From Microbacterium gorillae (GTDB taxonomy: Bacteria; Actinomycetota; Actinomycetes; Actinomycetales; Microbacteriaceae), in the NCBI RefSeq assembly GCF_000826185.2, contig NZ_LN648875.1, positions 248,001 to 312,000 of the forward strand: a stretch of 64,000 nt of DNA. The letters are read 5' to 3'. The translations under genes and the position numbers were made by a program. The first letter of the stretch is position 1; every line of letters starts with the position of its first letter. Below, one piece after another: positions 11,432-19,782 of this stretch. The notes beneath the pieces were generated by a model. The model made no database searches, was not told the origin of the DNA, and was given only the letters and a program-made list of their open reading frames with translations.

Positions 11432-11437
11432 CGGTCC

Positions 11438-11443
11438 AGCCTA
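11438..11443 (-). promoter_or_regulatory. Leaderless -10 (TAGGCT) for the polyprenyl synthase
   Basis: TAGGCT ends 6 bases before the GTG and overlaps the final codons of menG. No Shine-Dalgarno is visible. Confidence 0.5.
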
Positions 11444-12172
11444 CCGGTCCCCGACGAGCGGCTTGGTGGCCCGGTGCACCGCCACGATCCCGAATGACAG
11501 GTTGCGGTAGGCCACGTTCGTCCAACCCGCGTCGCGGATCCATCCGGACAGCGTCTTCTGATCCGGCCAGTCGGCGATGGACTCATTGAGGTACTCGTAG
11601 GCGTCCGCGTTCGAGGAGATGATCCGCGCCACGCGCGGGAGCACCTGGGCGTTGTAAAACCGGTAGAAACCGGCGAAGAACGGCGACGGCGGCTTCGAGA
11701 ACTCGGTGATGACCAGGCGTCCACCCGGCTTGGTGACCCGCAGCATCTCGGCGATCGCACGCTTCGGGTCGTTCACGTTGCGCAGTCCGTAGGAGATCGT
11801 CACGGTGTCGAACTCGTCATCATCGAACGGCAGGTCGGTCGCGTCCGCGTGGACGAATTCGACATTGCGTTCTCCGGCGTGGCGGCGCCGCCCCTCGGCG
11901 ATCATGCCCGGGGAGAAATCCCCCGCGACCACGTGTGCACCGCTGCGGGCGAGGCTCACCGAACTCGCCCCGGTCCCGGCGGCGAGGTCGAGGATGCGCT
12001 GACCCGGCTTCGGATCGATGGCGCGGTGCGTGGCCACGCGCCAGAGCTTCTCATTGCCCACCGTCATCAGAAGATTGGTGCGGTCGTACGCGGGTGCGAC
12101 CTGATCGAACATGCCGCTCACGCGGGCGGGGTCCTTGTGCAGGTCGGCACGGTTGTGCTGGTCGGGGCTCAC
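11441..12172 (-). CDS. menG: Demethylmenaquinone methyltransferase
   Basis: Last step of menaquinone synthesis: S-adenosylmethionine-dependent methylation of the naphthoquinone ring. The 243 residues match UbiE/MenG. Family motifs are visible: FDQVAPAYDRTN near the N-terminus, the SAM site ILDLAAGTGASS, and SYGLRNVNDPKRA. GTG start at 12172, preceded by TAGACT at 6 bases and no ribosome-binding site. It heads the menG/polyprenyl synthase/fprA block and diverges from the AraC-type regulator gene across 75 bases. Confidence 0.95.
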   Translation of the reverse strand: MSPDQHNRADLHKDPARVSGMFDQVAPAYDRTNLLMTVGNEKLWRVATHRAIDPKPGQRILDLAAGTGASSVSLARSGAHVVAGDFSPGMIAEGRRRHAGERNVEFVHADATDLPFDDDEFDTVTISYGLRNVNDPKRAIAEMLRVTKPGGRLVITEFSKPPSPFFAGFYRFYNAQVLPRVARIISSNADAYEYLNESIADWPDQKTLSGWIRDAGWTNVAYRNLSFGIVAVHRATKPLVGDR

Positions 12173-12178
12173 CAGGCG

Positions 12179-12184
12179 AGTCTA
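12179..12184 (-). promoter_or_regulatory. Leaderless -10 (TAGACT) for menG
   Basis: TAGACT lies 6 bases upstream of the menG GTG, placing the predicted transcription start at or next to the start codon. Confidence 0.55.
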
Positions 12185-12247
12185 CGCGGCCGCTTTCCGA
12201 CGAGCGCCGTCGGGAATGGTGCACGTGGCCGGGGTGTTGGCGGTGGC

Positions 12248-13102
12248 ATGAGTGAGACCGTCGTGGTGCCCGCCCTCCTGGATCAGTTCCTGGCCGAGTC
12301 GGAATGGCGAGTCACCGGTGCCGCCGACCGCGAGATCCCGTCGTCGGGACTGCGTCTCGGGCAGGAGGGCCACGGCACGTTCCTCTTCCTCCTTTCCGGA
12401 TCGGCCCACGTGGCCGGAACACAGGACGGTCCGGACCGACTCGAGGCCGGCGATCTGCTGCTGGCCACCCCGCTGAGCACGGCGACGGTCGTGCCGCGTG
12501 GCGGACGCGCCCTGGCCGTCATCGGCGCGGTCGAGCCGGTTCGGACACCGACGGCTGCGGCCCCGTTGCCGGATACGCTCGTGCTGAGTCGGTTCGCGGC
12601 GCGGGAGCCGGCGATCGCTCAGCTCGCCGGTTCGCTGGGCAGCGGTCGCCGTCGTGGTCAGGGCCCCGCGGACAGCGTCGTGTGCGCGCGCATCGCGACG
12701 ACGATCCTGTCCGTCGCGGTACGCCTGTGGGCGGTGGCCGGCTGTGCGCCGGCAGGCTGGCCGACGCGCACGTCCGATCCCTTCCTGCAGCGAGCGGTCG
12801 CCGCGATCCACCAGGACCTGTCGCATCCGTGGACGGTCTCCGAACTCGCCACCCTCAGCGCCATGAGTCGCACGGCCTTCGCCGAACGCTTCCGCCGGTG
12901 CTTCGGCACGACGCCCGCGGAATACGCCACCCGCGCACGGATGACGCAGGCCGAGCGCCTGCTCGCGGCCGGCCGAAGCGTCTCGGCCGTGGCCCGCAGC
13001 CTCGGCTATGACTCGGACGAAGGCTTCCGCCGCGCTTTCCGCCGCCACGCCGGGGTCGCTCCCTCCGCGTGGCGGTCGGACGCGCTCGTCGCCCTCGCCT
13101 GA
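12248..13102 (+). CDS. AraC-family transcriptional regulator with cupin-type N-terminus
   Basis: A 284-residue regulator. Residues 1-110 look like the AraC cupin sensor (LFLLSGSAHV, LEAGDLLLATP). Residues about 185-280 are the double helix-turn-helix, with WTVSELATLSAMSRTAFAERFRR and SVSAVARSLGYDSDEGFRRAFRR, the latter matching the GY.S...F.RAF signature. ATG chosen at 12248 because the cupin domain begins just after it; upstream codons overlap menG antisense. It converges on an MFS transporter gene 13 bases away, the usual pairing of this regulator type with an exporter, so that carrier is its likely target. The ligand is unknown. Confidence 0.88.
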   Translation: MSETVVVPALLDQFLAESEWRVTGAADREIPSSGLRLGQEGHGTFLFLLSGSAHVAGTQDGPDRLEAGDLLLATPLSTATVVPRGGRALAVIGAVEPVRTPTAAAPLPDTLVLSRFAAREPAIAQLAGSLGSGRRRGQGPADSVVCARIATTILSVAVRLWAVAGCAPAGWPTRTSDPFLQRAVAAIHQDLSHPWTVSELATLSAMSRTAFAERFRRCFGTTPAEYATRARMTQAERLLAAGRSVSAVARSLGYDSDEGFRRAFRRHAGVAPSAWRSDALVALA

Positions 13103-13115
13103 CCGAGACGGCGGA

Positions 13116-14327
13116 TCAGGCGAGATCGGGGGTGCGCTGCCGGGCGCCGGCGAAGATCACACCGCCGATGATCGTCACGGCGCCGGCGGCCACCAGCAGC
13201 GATCCGGCGCCGAGGGAGTCCACGATCACACCCCCGACGGCCGCGCCGACGGTGATGGCCAGCTGAAAGCCCACCACGACCAGTCCCCCACCGGCCTCAA
13301 GCCGGTCCGGGAGACGATGCGCGGTCCAGGTGTTCACCACGACGAGCCAACCGCCGAAGGACGCACCCCAGGCGGTGACCGCGATCGCCGCGACCGGCAG
13401 CGCCGGCAGGATCCCGAGCACGATCAGTGCCGCACCGAGTCCCAGTGGGACGGCCAGCCGGAGCACGGGGAGGAACCGCTCGGCGATGGCGCCGATCACG
13501 AGGTTGCCGACGAACCCGCCGACTCCGAACGCCGTGAGCATGAGCGCCGTGCCGGGTCCCTCGATTCCCGGCACCCGTTCCAGTGCGACGCGGATGAAGG
13601 CGTAGGCGGCCATGTGTCCGAGGACGACGAGGACGTGCCCGGACAGCGCCAGGGCGACACCCGAGCGACGCAGCACGACGACCAAGCCGCGCAGTCCCTC
13701 CGAACGCTGCGGCCGCACACGCGGGAGGGCGATGGCGAGAAGGACGGCGACCGCTGCGGTGATCACCGCGGCGGCGACGAAGACCTCCCGCCAGGGCAGC
13801 AGACCGCTGGCCCAGATCCCCAGCGGAACACCGATCACGGTCGCCAGCGTGTTGCCGATGTTGACGATCATCATGCCGCGTGCGACGTCGCGGCCGGAGG
13901 TGATCCGGGCGACCACGGTCAGCGACAGGGCCCAGAACCCTCCGATCGCCGCTCCGATCAGCAAGCGCGACAGCAGCAGCACGGTGATCGAGGGCGCGAA
14001 CGCCACGGCCAGATCGGACGCGGCCGCGAGCACGGCGAGCAGCACCATCACGCGGGCACGATCGGCGCGCGGCAGCAGTGTCCCGATCGTGGGGGCGACG
14101 AGCAGGCCCGCGAACGCCGTGACCGTCACCGTCTGCCCGGCTTGCCCCGGAGTGACCCCGAGTTCCGCGGCGATCGGGATCAGCAGTCCACCGGGGAGGA
14201 ACTCGGCCGTGATCAGGATGAAGCTCGTGAACGCCATGGCGACGAGGGCGGCCAGTCCGCGAGCGCGGCTGAGGGTCTGCGTCGTATCCGACGCCGGGAT
14301 GGTCTGGGGGGCGGTATCTGTGGTCAC
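13116..14327 (-). CDS. MFS transporter (AraJ/YdhP/NepI-like exporter)
   Basis: Twelve-helix major facilitator of about 403 residues. The first helix is AALVAMAFTSFILITAEFLPGG, and the family loop motif after helix 2 is partly visible (LLPRADRARVMVL). The start is uncertain: an ATG at 14381 would add 18 polar residues, while the GTG at 14327 is nearer the first helix; neither has a clear ribosome-binding site. It follows galE on the same strand but could have its own promoter in the 86-base gap. It converges with the AraC-type regulator. Exported substrate unknown; sugars, purines or drugs are all seen in related carriers. Confidence 0.8.
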   Translation of the reverse strand: MTTDTAPQTIPASDTTQTLSRARGLAALVAMAFTSFILITAEFLPGGLLIPIAAELGVTPGQAGQTVTVTAFAGLLVAPTIGTLLPRADRARVMVLLAVLAAASDLAVAFAPSITVLLLSRLLIGAAIGGFWALSLTVVARITSGRDVARGMMIVNIGNTLATVIGVPLGIWASGLLPWREVFVAAAVITAAVAVLLAIALPRVRPQRSEGLRGLVVVLRRSGVALALSGHVLVVLGHMAAYAFIRVALERVPGIEGPGTALMLTAFGVGGFVGNLVIGAIAERFLPVLRLAVPLGLGAALIVLGILPALPVAAIAVTAWGASFGGWLVVVNTWTAHRLPDRLEAGGGLVVVGFQLAITVGAAVGGVIVDSLGAGSLLVAAGAVTIIGGVIFAGARQRTPDLA

Positions 14328-14413
14328 GATTCCAGGTTCGTCGACGGGCGAGGACCGCACCCCACCGGACGTCCGCCGCACCGGACCGATCGTCCGGCGC
14401 GGCGGGGCGGGCG

Positions 14414-15394
14414 TCAGGCGGCGGCGGCGCGGCGGGCGTCCCAGCCGGAGCGAACCATCTCGTCCACGGTGTACCGGTTGTCCCAGTCCAGGTCCTGTGC
14501 GGCGAGCTCACCCGTGGCGACGATCCGGTCCGGGTCGCCGGCGCGGCGCGGACCGATCGCCGGCGTGAAGTCGACGCCGGTGACGCGCGCCATGGCGTCC
14601 ATGATCTCGCGGACGGAGAGTCCGTTGTTCGAGCCGAGGTTGTACGCGGGAGCGAGAGTCTCGCCGGCGGCGAGGCGGCGGGCGGCGACGACGTGCGCGG
14701 CGGCCAGGTCGGCGACGTGGACGTAGTCGCGGACGTTCGTGCCGTCCGGGGTGTCGTAGTCGTCCCCGTTGATCGTCGGGGTCTCGCCGGCGATCAGCTT
14801 CTCGAAGACGATCGGGAAGAGGTTGTGCGGGCTGACGTCGTACACGGACTCGTCACCGGAGCCGACCACGTTGAAGTACCGCAGCGACGTGTGGCGCAGC
14901 GGGTTCTCACTCGCGGCCGTCGCGACGCCCTGGTCGCGGATCAGCCATTCGCCGATGAGCTTGGACTCCCCATAGGGGGACGCCGGGGCTTTCGGGGTGT
15001 CCTCGGTGACGAGCGCCACGTCCGGCGTTCCGAACACGGCCGCCGACGAGGAGAAGACGATCTTGTCAACGCCGGCGTCCGCCATCGCCGCCAGCACGAC
15101 GCGGGTGCCCTCGACGTTCTGCTCGTAGGTGTGCAGCGGGCGCTGCACCGAAACCCCCGCGTACTTGAAGCCGGCGACGTGGATCACGCCGTCCACGTCA
15201 TGCTCGACGATCGTCCGCGCGACGAGGTCGCGATCGAGGATCGTCCCGTCCACGAACGGCACGCCGTCGGGAATGAACTCCCGTCGACCGCTGGAGAGGT
15301 CATCCAGCACGACCGGGGGCAGACCTGCCTCCTGGAGCGCGCGGACGACATGAGCACCGATGTATCCGGCCCCGCCGGTCACAAGCCACGTCAT
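14414..15394 (-). CDS. galE: UDP-glucose 4-epimerase
   Basis: Interconverts UDP-glucose and UDP-galactose, supplying galactose for wall polysaccharides. Extended short-chain dehydrogenase of 326 residues with NAD motif VTGGAGYIGAH at the N-terminus and the catalytic YGESK (Tyr-x3-Lys). The GALE-typical HVAGFKYAGVSVQRPLHTY and RYFNVVGS are present. ATG chosen at 15394, where GGGAGAGG stands about 9 bases upstream; the alternative start 18 bases earlier has no such site. It follows the two DUF402 genes at 34 bases on the same strand. Confidence 0.93.
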   Translation of the reverse strand: MTWLVTGGAGYIGAHVVRALQEAGLPPVVLDDLSSGRREFIPDGVPFVDGTILDRDLVARTIVEHDVDGVIHVAGFKYAGVSVQRPLHTYEQNVEGTRVVLAAMADAGVDKIVFSSSAAVFGTPDVALVTEDTPKAPASPYGESKLIGEWLIRDQGVATAASENPLRHTSLRYFNVVGSGDESVYDVSPHNLFPIVFEKLIAGETPTINGDDYDTPDGTNVRDYVHVADLAAAHVVAARRLAAGETLAPAYNLGSNNGLSVREIMDAMARVTGVDFTPAIGPRRAGDPDRIVATGELAAQDLDWDNRYTVDEMVRSGWDARRAAAA

Positions 15395-15428
15395 GGTCCC
15401 ATCCTCTCCCATCGGGACGGGAAGGCCA

Positions 15429-15956
15429 TCACTCGGCAGCGAGGACCTCAGTGAGGCGAGCGATCCAGTGCTCGCGCGTGGCCTCGTCGAAGGGCGGGTC
15501 GGCCGCGGCGACGGCGGCGAGGAGTTGGGCGGCTCGGTCCTCGATCGCGCGCATCAGTGCGGCGGGGTACGCCCAGCGGGCGGCGTGTTCGATCCATTCG
15601 TCCTCGTCATCGAGGAAGGTGCGGCCGCCGAACTCGCGGATCACGTCGAGGTCCATGTCCACCGCGGTGAGCTCCCCGTCGACGAAGCGGACGTCATGGG
15701 CGAGGTCGACGTACACCCGGACGTCGGCGCCGTCCGCGAACAGCGACACGATGTGATCCGCCGCGGTCGGGACCAGGATCGCGGTGTGTGCCCGGTTCCG
15801 AAACTCGGCACCGACTCTGCGGGCGAGGTTTCCCTCGGGTTGACCGAACCAGAGTCCGTGCTCATCGGATCCGAGGTAGCGCAGGTCGTGCTCCCAGTGC
15901 GGCGAGCCGTCCCATTTCCGCCAGCGCTGCCGGACCGGACTGCCCGACCTCATCAC
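15429..15956 (-). CDS. DUF402 domain protein, second of a tandem pair
   Basis: A 175-residue DUF402 (FAU-1/TaqI-like beta-barrel) protein. The core reads VDLAHDVRF, TAVDMDLDVI and FLDDEDEWIEH, the acidic pattern of the family, where known members act as phosphatases or RNA-binding proteins. The N-terminus WRKWDGSPHWEHDLRYLGSD is nearly the same as in the upstream gene, so they are paralogues. Its ATG overlaps the upstream stop by four bases (15953-15956), indicating coupled translation. Actual substrate unknown; nucleotide or RNA chemistry is suggested only by the family. Confidence 0.8.
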   Translation of the reverse strand: MMRSGSPVRQRWRKWDGSPHWEHDLRYLGSDEHGLWFGQPEGNLARRVGAEFRNRAHTAILVPTAADHIVSLFADGADVRVYVDLAHDVRFVDGELTAVDMDLDVIREFGGRTFLDDEDEWIEHAARWAYPAALMRAIEDRAAQLLAAVAAADPPFDEATREHWIARLTEVLAAE

Positions 15957-16495
15957 GGGGTACCGGGCAGGTCGCGCAGACGCCGCAGCCAGCGCTCGGC
16001 GGTGGGGCCGTCGAACGGCGCGGTGCGGGAGCGCACGGCTTCGAGAACCTCGACGACGTGCGCTTCAAGCGATTCCTGCACTGCGGCCGGATACCCGTAC
16101 GACTCACGGTGCTCGTCCCACTCATCGCGGTCGTCGACCCAGACACCGCGGTCGTCGCGCGCGCGGATGATGTCGAGGTCCATGTCGATGCCGGTGATCT
16201 CATCGTCCGTGTCCCAGCCGATGTCCCAACCGATGTCGACGTAGATCTCGTAGGACGCCGATTCCCCGTTGAACATGGGGAGATGACGGCCATCGGACGG
16301 GATGAGGCGGACCACGTCGTCGGAGGGATAGGAGTCGTGCCCCGGCCACGTGCTGCGAGTGCCGGAGAACTGCCCGACCCAGTCGCCGTGCTCATCGGAA
16401 CCGAGGTACACCGTGTCATGCTGCCAGTGCGGTGCGCCGTCCCACTTCCGCCAGGCGACGCGGACGGGTGTTCCGATGCCGGGGCGAGTCTGCAT
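15953..16495 (-). CDS. DUF402 domain protein, first of a tandem pair
   Basis: A 180-residue paralogue of the next gene, with WRKWDGAPHWQHDTVYLGSD at the N-terminus, then VDIGWDIGWD, TGIDMDLDII and VWVDDRDEWDEH. The conserved acidic residues of DUF402 are kept in both copies, so neither looks decayed. The ATG at 16495 lies 6 bases after TAGACT, predicting a leaderless transcript for DUF402-DUF402-galE. It is divergent from menF; the two start codons are only 22 bases apart and their -10 elements overlap. Confidence 0.8.
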   Translation of the reverse strand: MQTRPGIGTPVRVAWRKWDGAPHWQHDTVYLGSDEHGDWVGQFSGTRSTWPGHDSYPSDDVVRLIPSDGRHLPMFNGESASYEIYVDIGWDIGWDTDDEITGIDMDLDIIRARDDRGVWVDDRDEWDEHRESYGYPAAVQESLEAHVVEVLEAVRSRTAPFDGPTAERWLRRLRDLPGTP

Positions 16496-16501
16496 GCGGC
16501 G

Positions 16502-16511
16502 AGTCTAGGCT
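16502..16511. promoter_or_regulatory. Overlapping divergent leaderless -10 elements (DUF402 and menF)
   Basis: On the minus strand TAGACT (16502-16507) is 6 bases from the DUF402 ATG. On the plus strand TAGGCT (16506-16511) is 6 bases from the menF GTG. The hexamers share two bases, so RNA polymerase could not occupy both at once. Confidence 0.55.
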
Positions 16512-16517
16512 GGACGG

Positions 16518-17771
16518 GTGGCGAACGACCCCCTGCATCCGCGTCTCACGGTGACGACGACCCGCGTTCCGATTCCCGAGGACCTCTTGCACGTCACCCC
16601 GCCGGACGCGCCGGTGGCCTGGTTGCGGCGCGGCGACGGACTGGTCGGACTCGGTGCCCCGGTGCTGCGCCTGTCCGCGACGGGAGACGGACGCGCGGCG
16701 GAACTCGCCCGCGCTTGGCGTGATGTGGCGGCGCATGCCCGTGTCCGGGACGACGTGGGGTTGCCCGGTACCGGGCTGATCGCCTTCGGCGCGCTGGCGT
16801 TCGATGATCGGTCCGCTGCCGAGTCGGCCCTGGTCGTGCCGAGCGCTGTGCTCGGTCGCCGCGGTGCGGAAGCCTGGCTCACGGTCTTCGCGGTCGAGGG
16901 CGCCGAGCCGGTGGTTCCGGATCCGGTGGCGTACGGGCCGTACTGGTCCGCTTCCCTGGGCCCGGGTGACCTGGATCCGGCCGGGTATCAGGCCGCGGTC
17001 GCGGCCGGGTTGTCCACGATCGCCGCCGGCGAGGTCGGCAAGGTCGTGCTCGCGCGTGACCTCGTCGGCACGGCACCGGCGGACGCCGACCTGCGGCGTC
17101 TGGTCCGCGAGCTGAACACCGCATACCCGGACTGCTGGACCTACGCCGTCGACGGCATGATCGGCGCGAGCCCGGAGACCCTGGTGACGGTGTCCGGAGG
17201 AACCGTGACGGCGCGCGTGCTCGCCGGGACGATCGGCCGCGGTCCGGACGCGGACGCCGACAACGCCGCCGCCGCCGAGCTCGCCACGAGTGCGAAGGAC
17301 CGCGATGAACACGGGTACGCCGTCCGGAGCCTGGTTTCGTCGCTGACCCCATTCGTGTCCGCCCTGGCCTACAGCGACGAGCCGTTCACCCTGAAACTGC
17401 CCAATGTCTGGCATCTCGCGACAGACGTCGAGGGTGTTCTGTCCATAGCGTCGTCGGCTCTCGATCTCGTCGGTGCGCTTCATCCCACGGCCGCCGTCGC
17501 CGGCACGCCCACCCGCACCGCGATGGACGTGATCGCCCGGATCGAACCGTTCGACCGGGGCCGGTACGCCGGACCGGTCGGCTGGATCGACTCGTCCGGG
17601 AACGGTGAGTGGGCGATCGGCCTGCGCTGCGTCCAGGTCGCACCCGCTGCCGACGGTGCCCATGCACTGACCGCCCACGCCGGCGCGGGGATCGTCGCCG
17701 GTTCCGACCCGGAGCGCGAGATGCTCGAGACCCGCGTGAAGTTCCGCCCCATCGTGGAAGCCCTCGCCTGA
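16518..17771 (+). CDS. menF: Isochorismate synthase
   Basis: First committed menaquinone step: chorismate to isochorismate. The 417-residue chorismate-binding enzyme has VGKVVLARDLVG, the active-site SPETLV, LAGTIGRG, and near the end LHPTAAVAGTPT with GIVAGSDPEREMLETRVKF. These are the hallmarks of MenF/EntC rather than anthranilate synthase. GTG start 6 bases after TAGGCT, leaderless. Transcribed alone, away from the other men genes. Confidence 0.93.
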   Translation: MANDPLHPRLTVTTTRVPIPEDLLHVTPPDAPVAWLRRGDGLVGLGAPVLRLSATGDGRAAELARAWRDVAAHARVRDDVGLPGTGLIAFGALAFDDRSAAESALVVPSAVLGRRGAEAWLTVFAVEGAEPVVPDPVAYGPYWSASLGPGDLDPAGYQAAVAAGLSTIAAGEVGKVVLARDLVGTAPADADLRRLVRELNTAYPDCWTYAVDGMIGASPETLVTVSGGTVTARVLAGTIGRGPDADADNAAAAELATSAKDRDEHGYAVRSLVSSLTPFVSALAYSDEPFTLKLPNVWHLATDVEGVLSIASSALDLVGALHPTAAVAGTPTRTAMDVIARIEPFDRGRYAGPVGWIDSSGNGEWAIGLRCVQVAPAADGAHALTAHAGAGIVAGSDPEREMLETRVKFRPIVEALA

Positions 17772-17873
17772 CACTCGCCTTCCAGGGCCCCGTCCGCGTG
17801 TGCGGCTTGCTCCGACCCGGGGTTCACGGTTCCTCTGTCAGCGATTGACGACGACATGGGGGATGTGGTCACC
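17772..17873. other. Spacer between menF and the HNH element
   Basis: First part of a 555-base stretch without a recognised gene. I see no terminator or coding signal here. The inverted repeat begins at about 17874. Confidence 0.5.
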
Positions 17874-18193
17874 TCGCGTTCCAGCATGCTCGGGTTTCTT
17901 GGCTTAAGACGACACGAGTCCTCCAGGTGGTGGCGTTCTTCTGTCGGCGCGCGGATCCGGGGGTGGTTGGGTCGGGTGCGCTCGTCCCTGCGGGTTCGCG
18001 TGTTGCCGCGCTTCGAGGGCTGGGGTGGCTGGGTTTCGGCTTAAGACTGCCCGGCGGATGGTTGCGTTCCGGACGCCGTCTCGCGATCCGCGTTCGGTGC
18101 CCCATCTGCCGTCGTGAGTTCCGTGTGGGCAGCCGTCGCCGAGTCAGGTGAGGCCGGTGTCGGGCGCCCTCCGCCTCGGTTGTCGGGCGAGCG
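17874..18193 (+). repeat. Left inverted repeat of the HNH element
   Basis: Matches the reverse complement of 19783-20055 in ordered blocks: TCGCGTTCCAGC (17874-17885), GCTTAAGACGACACG (17902-17916), GTCGGCGCGCGGAT (17943-17956), TTTCGGCTTAAGAC (18034-18047) and an 18-base block at 18176-18193 (16 of 18). The first four blocks are exact. Two TTAAGAC words lie 137 bases apart (17904 and 18041), striking in DNA this GC-rich. A weak open frame here resembles one in the right repeat, so a fossil gene is possible. Confidence 0.7.
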
Positions 18194-18313
18194 TCAGCGA
18201 GACGAAAGACGGGGAGATGGGTGGCGGGGTCGGGGTGAGAGAAGCCTCATCTCCACAGGCCCAAATCCATCCACAGCCTGGGATATTCAACGTCCAATGT
18301 CGGTGCCCCGGCG

Positions 18314-18319
18314 TAAAAT
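18314..18319 (+). promoter_or_regulatory. Leaderless -10 (TAAAAT) for the DUF222/HNH gene
   Basis: TAAAAT ends 7 bases before the ATG at 18327; no ribosome-binding site. The 133 bases between the left repeat and the gene are locally AT-richer and otherwise featureless. Confidence 0.5.
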
Positions 18320-18326
18320 ATGGGTT

Positions 18327-19718
18327 ATGAACACCACGATGGAACGGACCAGGGAAACGATGGCTCACGCCGTCGCCGACCTCCGCTCCATCCTCACCTC
18401 CGGCACCCTCGGTGAGGCGTCTCGGGAGGACGTTCTCGGGTTCGCGATCAGCGTCGGAGACATGCTCCGGCAAGCCGAAGCCGCCGCGATCGAACTGACC
18501 AGTGTTATTGAGAAGCGCTCCGCCACGGCGGAGCGTTTCGACGTTTCCTCCGACTGCCGCTCCGCGAACGAAGTGATGCAACGCACCACCGGTGTCGCCC
18601 CCACCACCGTCAAGCGATGGAGCCGGTTGGTCGCGACCATCAAGCCCGCCCGGGTGTTGTCCTCGGGTGAGGAGAAGCCGGCCGAGTTCCCCGCCCTCCG
18701 TGAGGCACTGACCACTGGTGCCATCGGCGCGGACGGCCTGGAAGCCGCGACCCGTCCTCTGCGGGAGATCAAGGATCGCGTCGACGCGGCGGATCTCGCG
18801 GAGGTTGACGAGGTTCTCGCCGCGATGACCACGACCACCGGCGCGCCGGTCATGTGCGACACCCTCCGGGACGCTTCCCTCCGCCTCGCCACCGACCTGG
18901 ACATCACCGGTGCCGAGGATGAAGAGGAGAAGGCTTTCCGGGGTCGGGCGCTCCGGCTCGGGGTCAAGCGCAACGGGCTCGTGCCGATCACCGGCCAACT
19001 CGTCCCGGATGTGGCGGGTGCGCTGTCGGTGTTGCTGGATTCGATCAACAACCCCCACGGCCAGCCCGCGGGCGTGAAGTTCCGGCCCTCGGACGAATCC
19101 GACGAGAACGCGGATGTGCGGACGATGGTGCAACGCAACCACGACGCTCTTGGCACGATCCTTGCCGCGGTGCCGAACGCACCGGACATGCCGCTCAACG
19201 GTGGCGGCGCACCGGTCCTCGTGATCCACGCGACCGAAGACACCCTCCGTGCCGGTGAAGGGTGGGCCACGATCCCCGGAGCCGATGGCACCGGGACGGA
19301 TGTGCCGGTCCCGTTCGCCGCGGCGAAGCACGTCGGATGCTGTGGCACCATCCAGCACCTCACGTCCGCGACGAACGGGCGGATCGTGAAGCTCACCATC
19401 GACAAGCGGGTGTTCAACACCGACCAGCGGCGAGCGATCAGCGCCCGCGACCGGTCCTGCGTCATCCCGGGATGCCACACCCCCGCCCGGTGGTGCGAGA
19501 TCCACCACGTGAAGGAATGGTCCAGGGGCGGTGAGACCGATGTCGATAACGGGGTGCTGATCTGCTGGCACCACCACCGATTCATCGACCGCATGGGCTG
19601 GGACATCCGGATGAACGACGGCGTCCCCGAAGTCCGACCACCCGACTGGATCGACCCCACACAATCCTGGCAACCCACCGGCCCCCGCGCCGCGGGCCGA
19701 CCGAAGCGGGGTGCGTGA
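18327..19718 (+). CDS. DUF222 domain HNH endonuclease (13E12-repeat family)
   Basis: A 463-residue protein: an N-terminal DUF222 domain (about residues 40-330) with SADEV-like helices, and a C-terminal HNH nuclease at about 375-430. The nuclease has CVIPGCHTPARWCEIHH, then DVDNGVLICWHHH, supplying the His/Asn/His metal and catalytic residues. ATG at 18327 chosen for the leaderless -10 and because codons upstream fall in the repeat. The family is multicopy in actinobacteria; the M. tuberculosis 13E12 repeats serve as integration sites for phage phiRv1. Here the gene lies between two long inverted repeats, suggesting it travels with them. Catalytic residues look intact. Its biological target is unknown. 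Confidence 0.88.
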   Translation: MNTTMERTRETMAHAVADLRSILTSGTLGEASREDVLGFAISVGDMLRQAEAAAIELTSVIEKRSATAERFDVSSDCRSANEVMQRTTGVAPTTVKRWSRLVATIKPARVLSSGEEKPAEFPALREALTTGAIGADGLEAATRPLREIKDRVDAADLAEVDEVLAAMTTTTGAPVMCDTLRDASLRLATDLDITGAEDEEEKAFRGRALRLGVKRNGLVPITGQLVPDVAGALSVLLDSINNPHGQPAGVKFRPSDESDENADVRTMVQRNHDALGTILAAVPNAPDMPLNGGGAPVLVIHATEDTLRAGEGWATIPGADGTGTDVPVPFAAAKHVGCCGTIQHLTSATNGRIVKLTIDKRVFNTDQRRAISARDRSCVIPGCHTPARWCEIHHVKEWSRGGETDVDNGVLICWHHHRFIDRMGWDIRMNDGVPEVRPPDWIDPTQSWQPTGPRAAGRPKRGA

Positions 19719-19782
19719 TGCGGTGGGAGAACTCCGCCCACACCACACCCACCCCGCGCCTCCCGACGTTCCGCCTCGCCGG

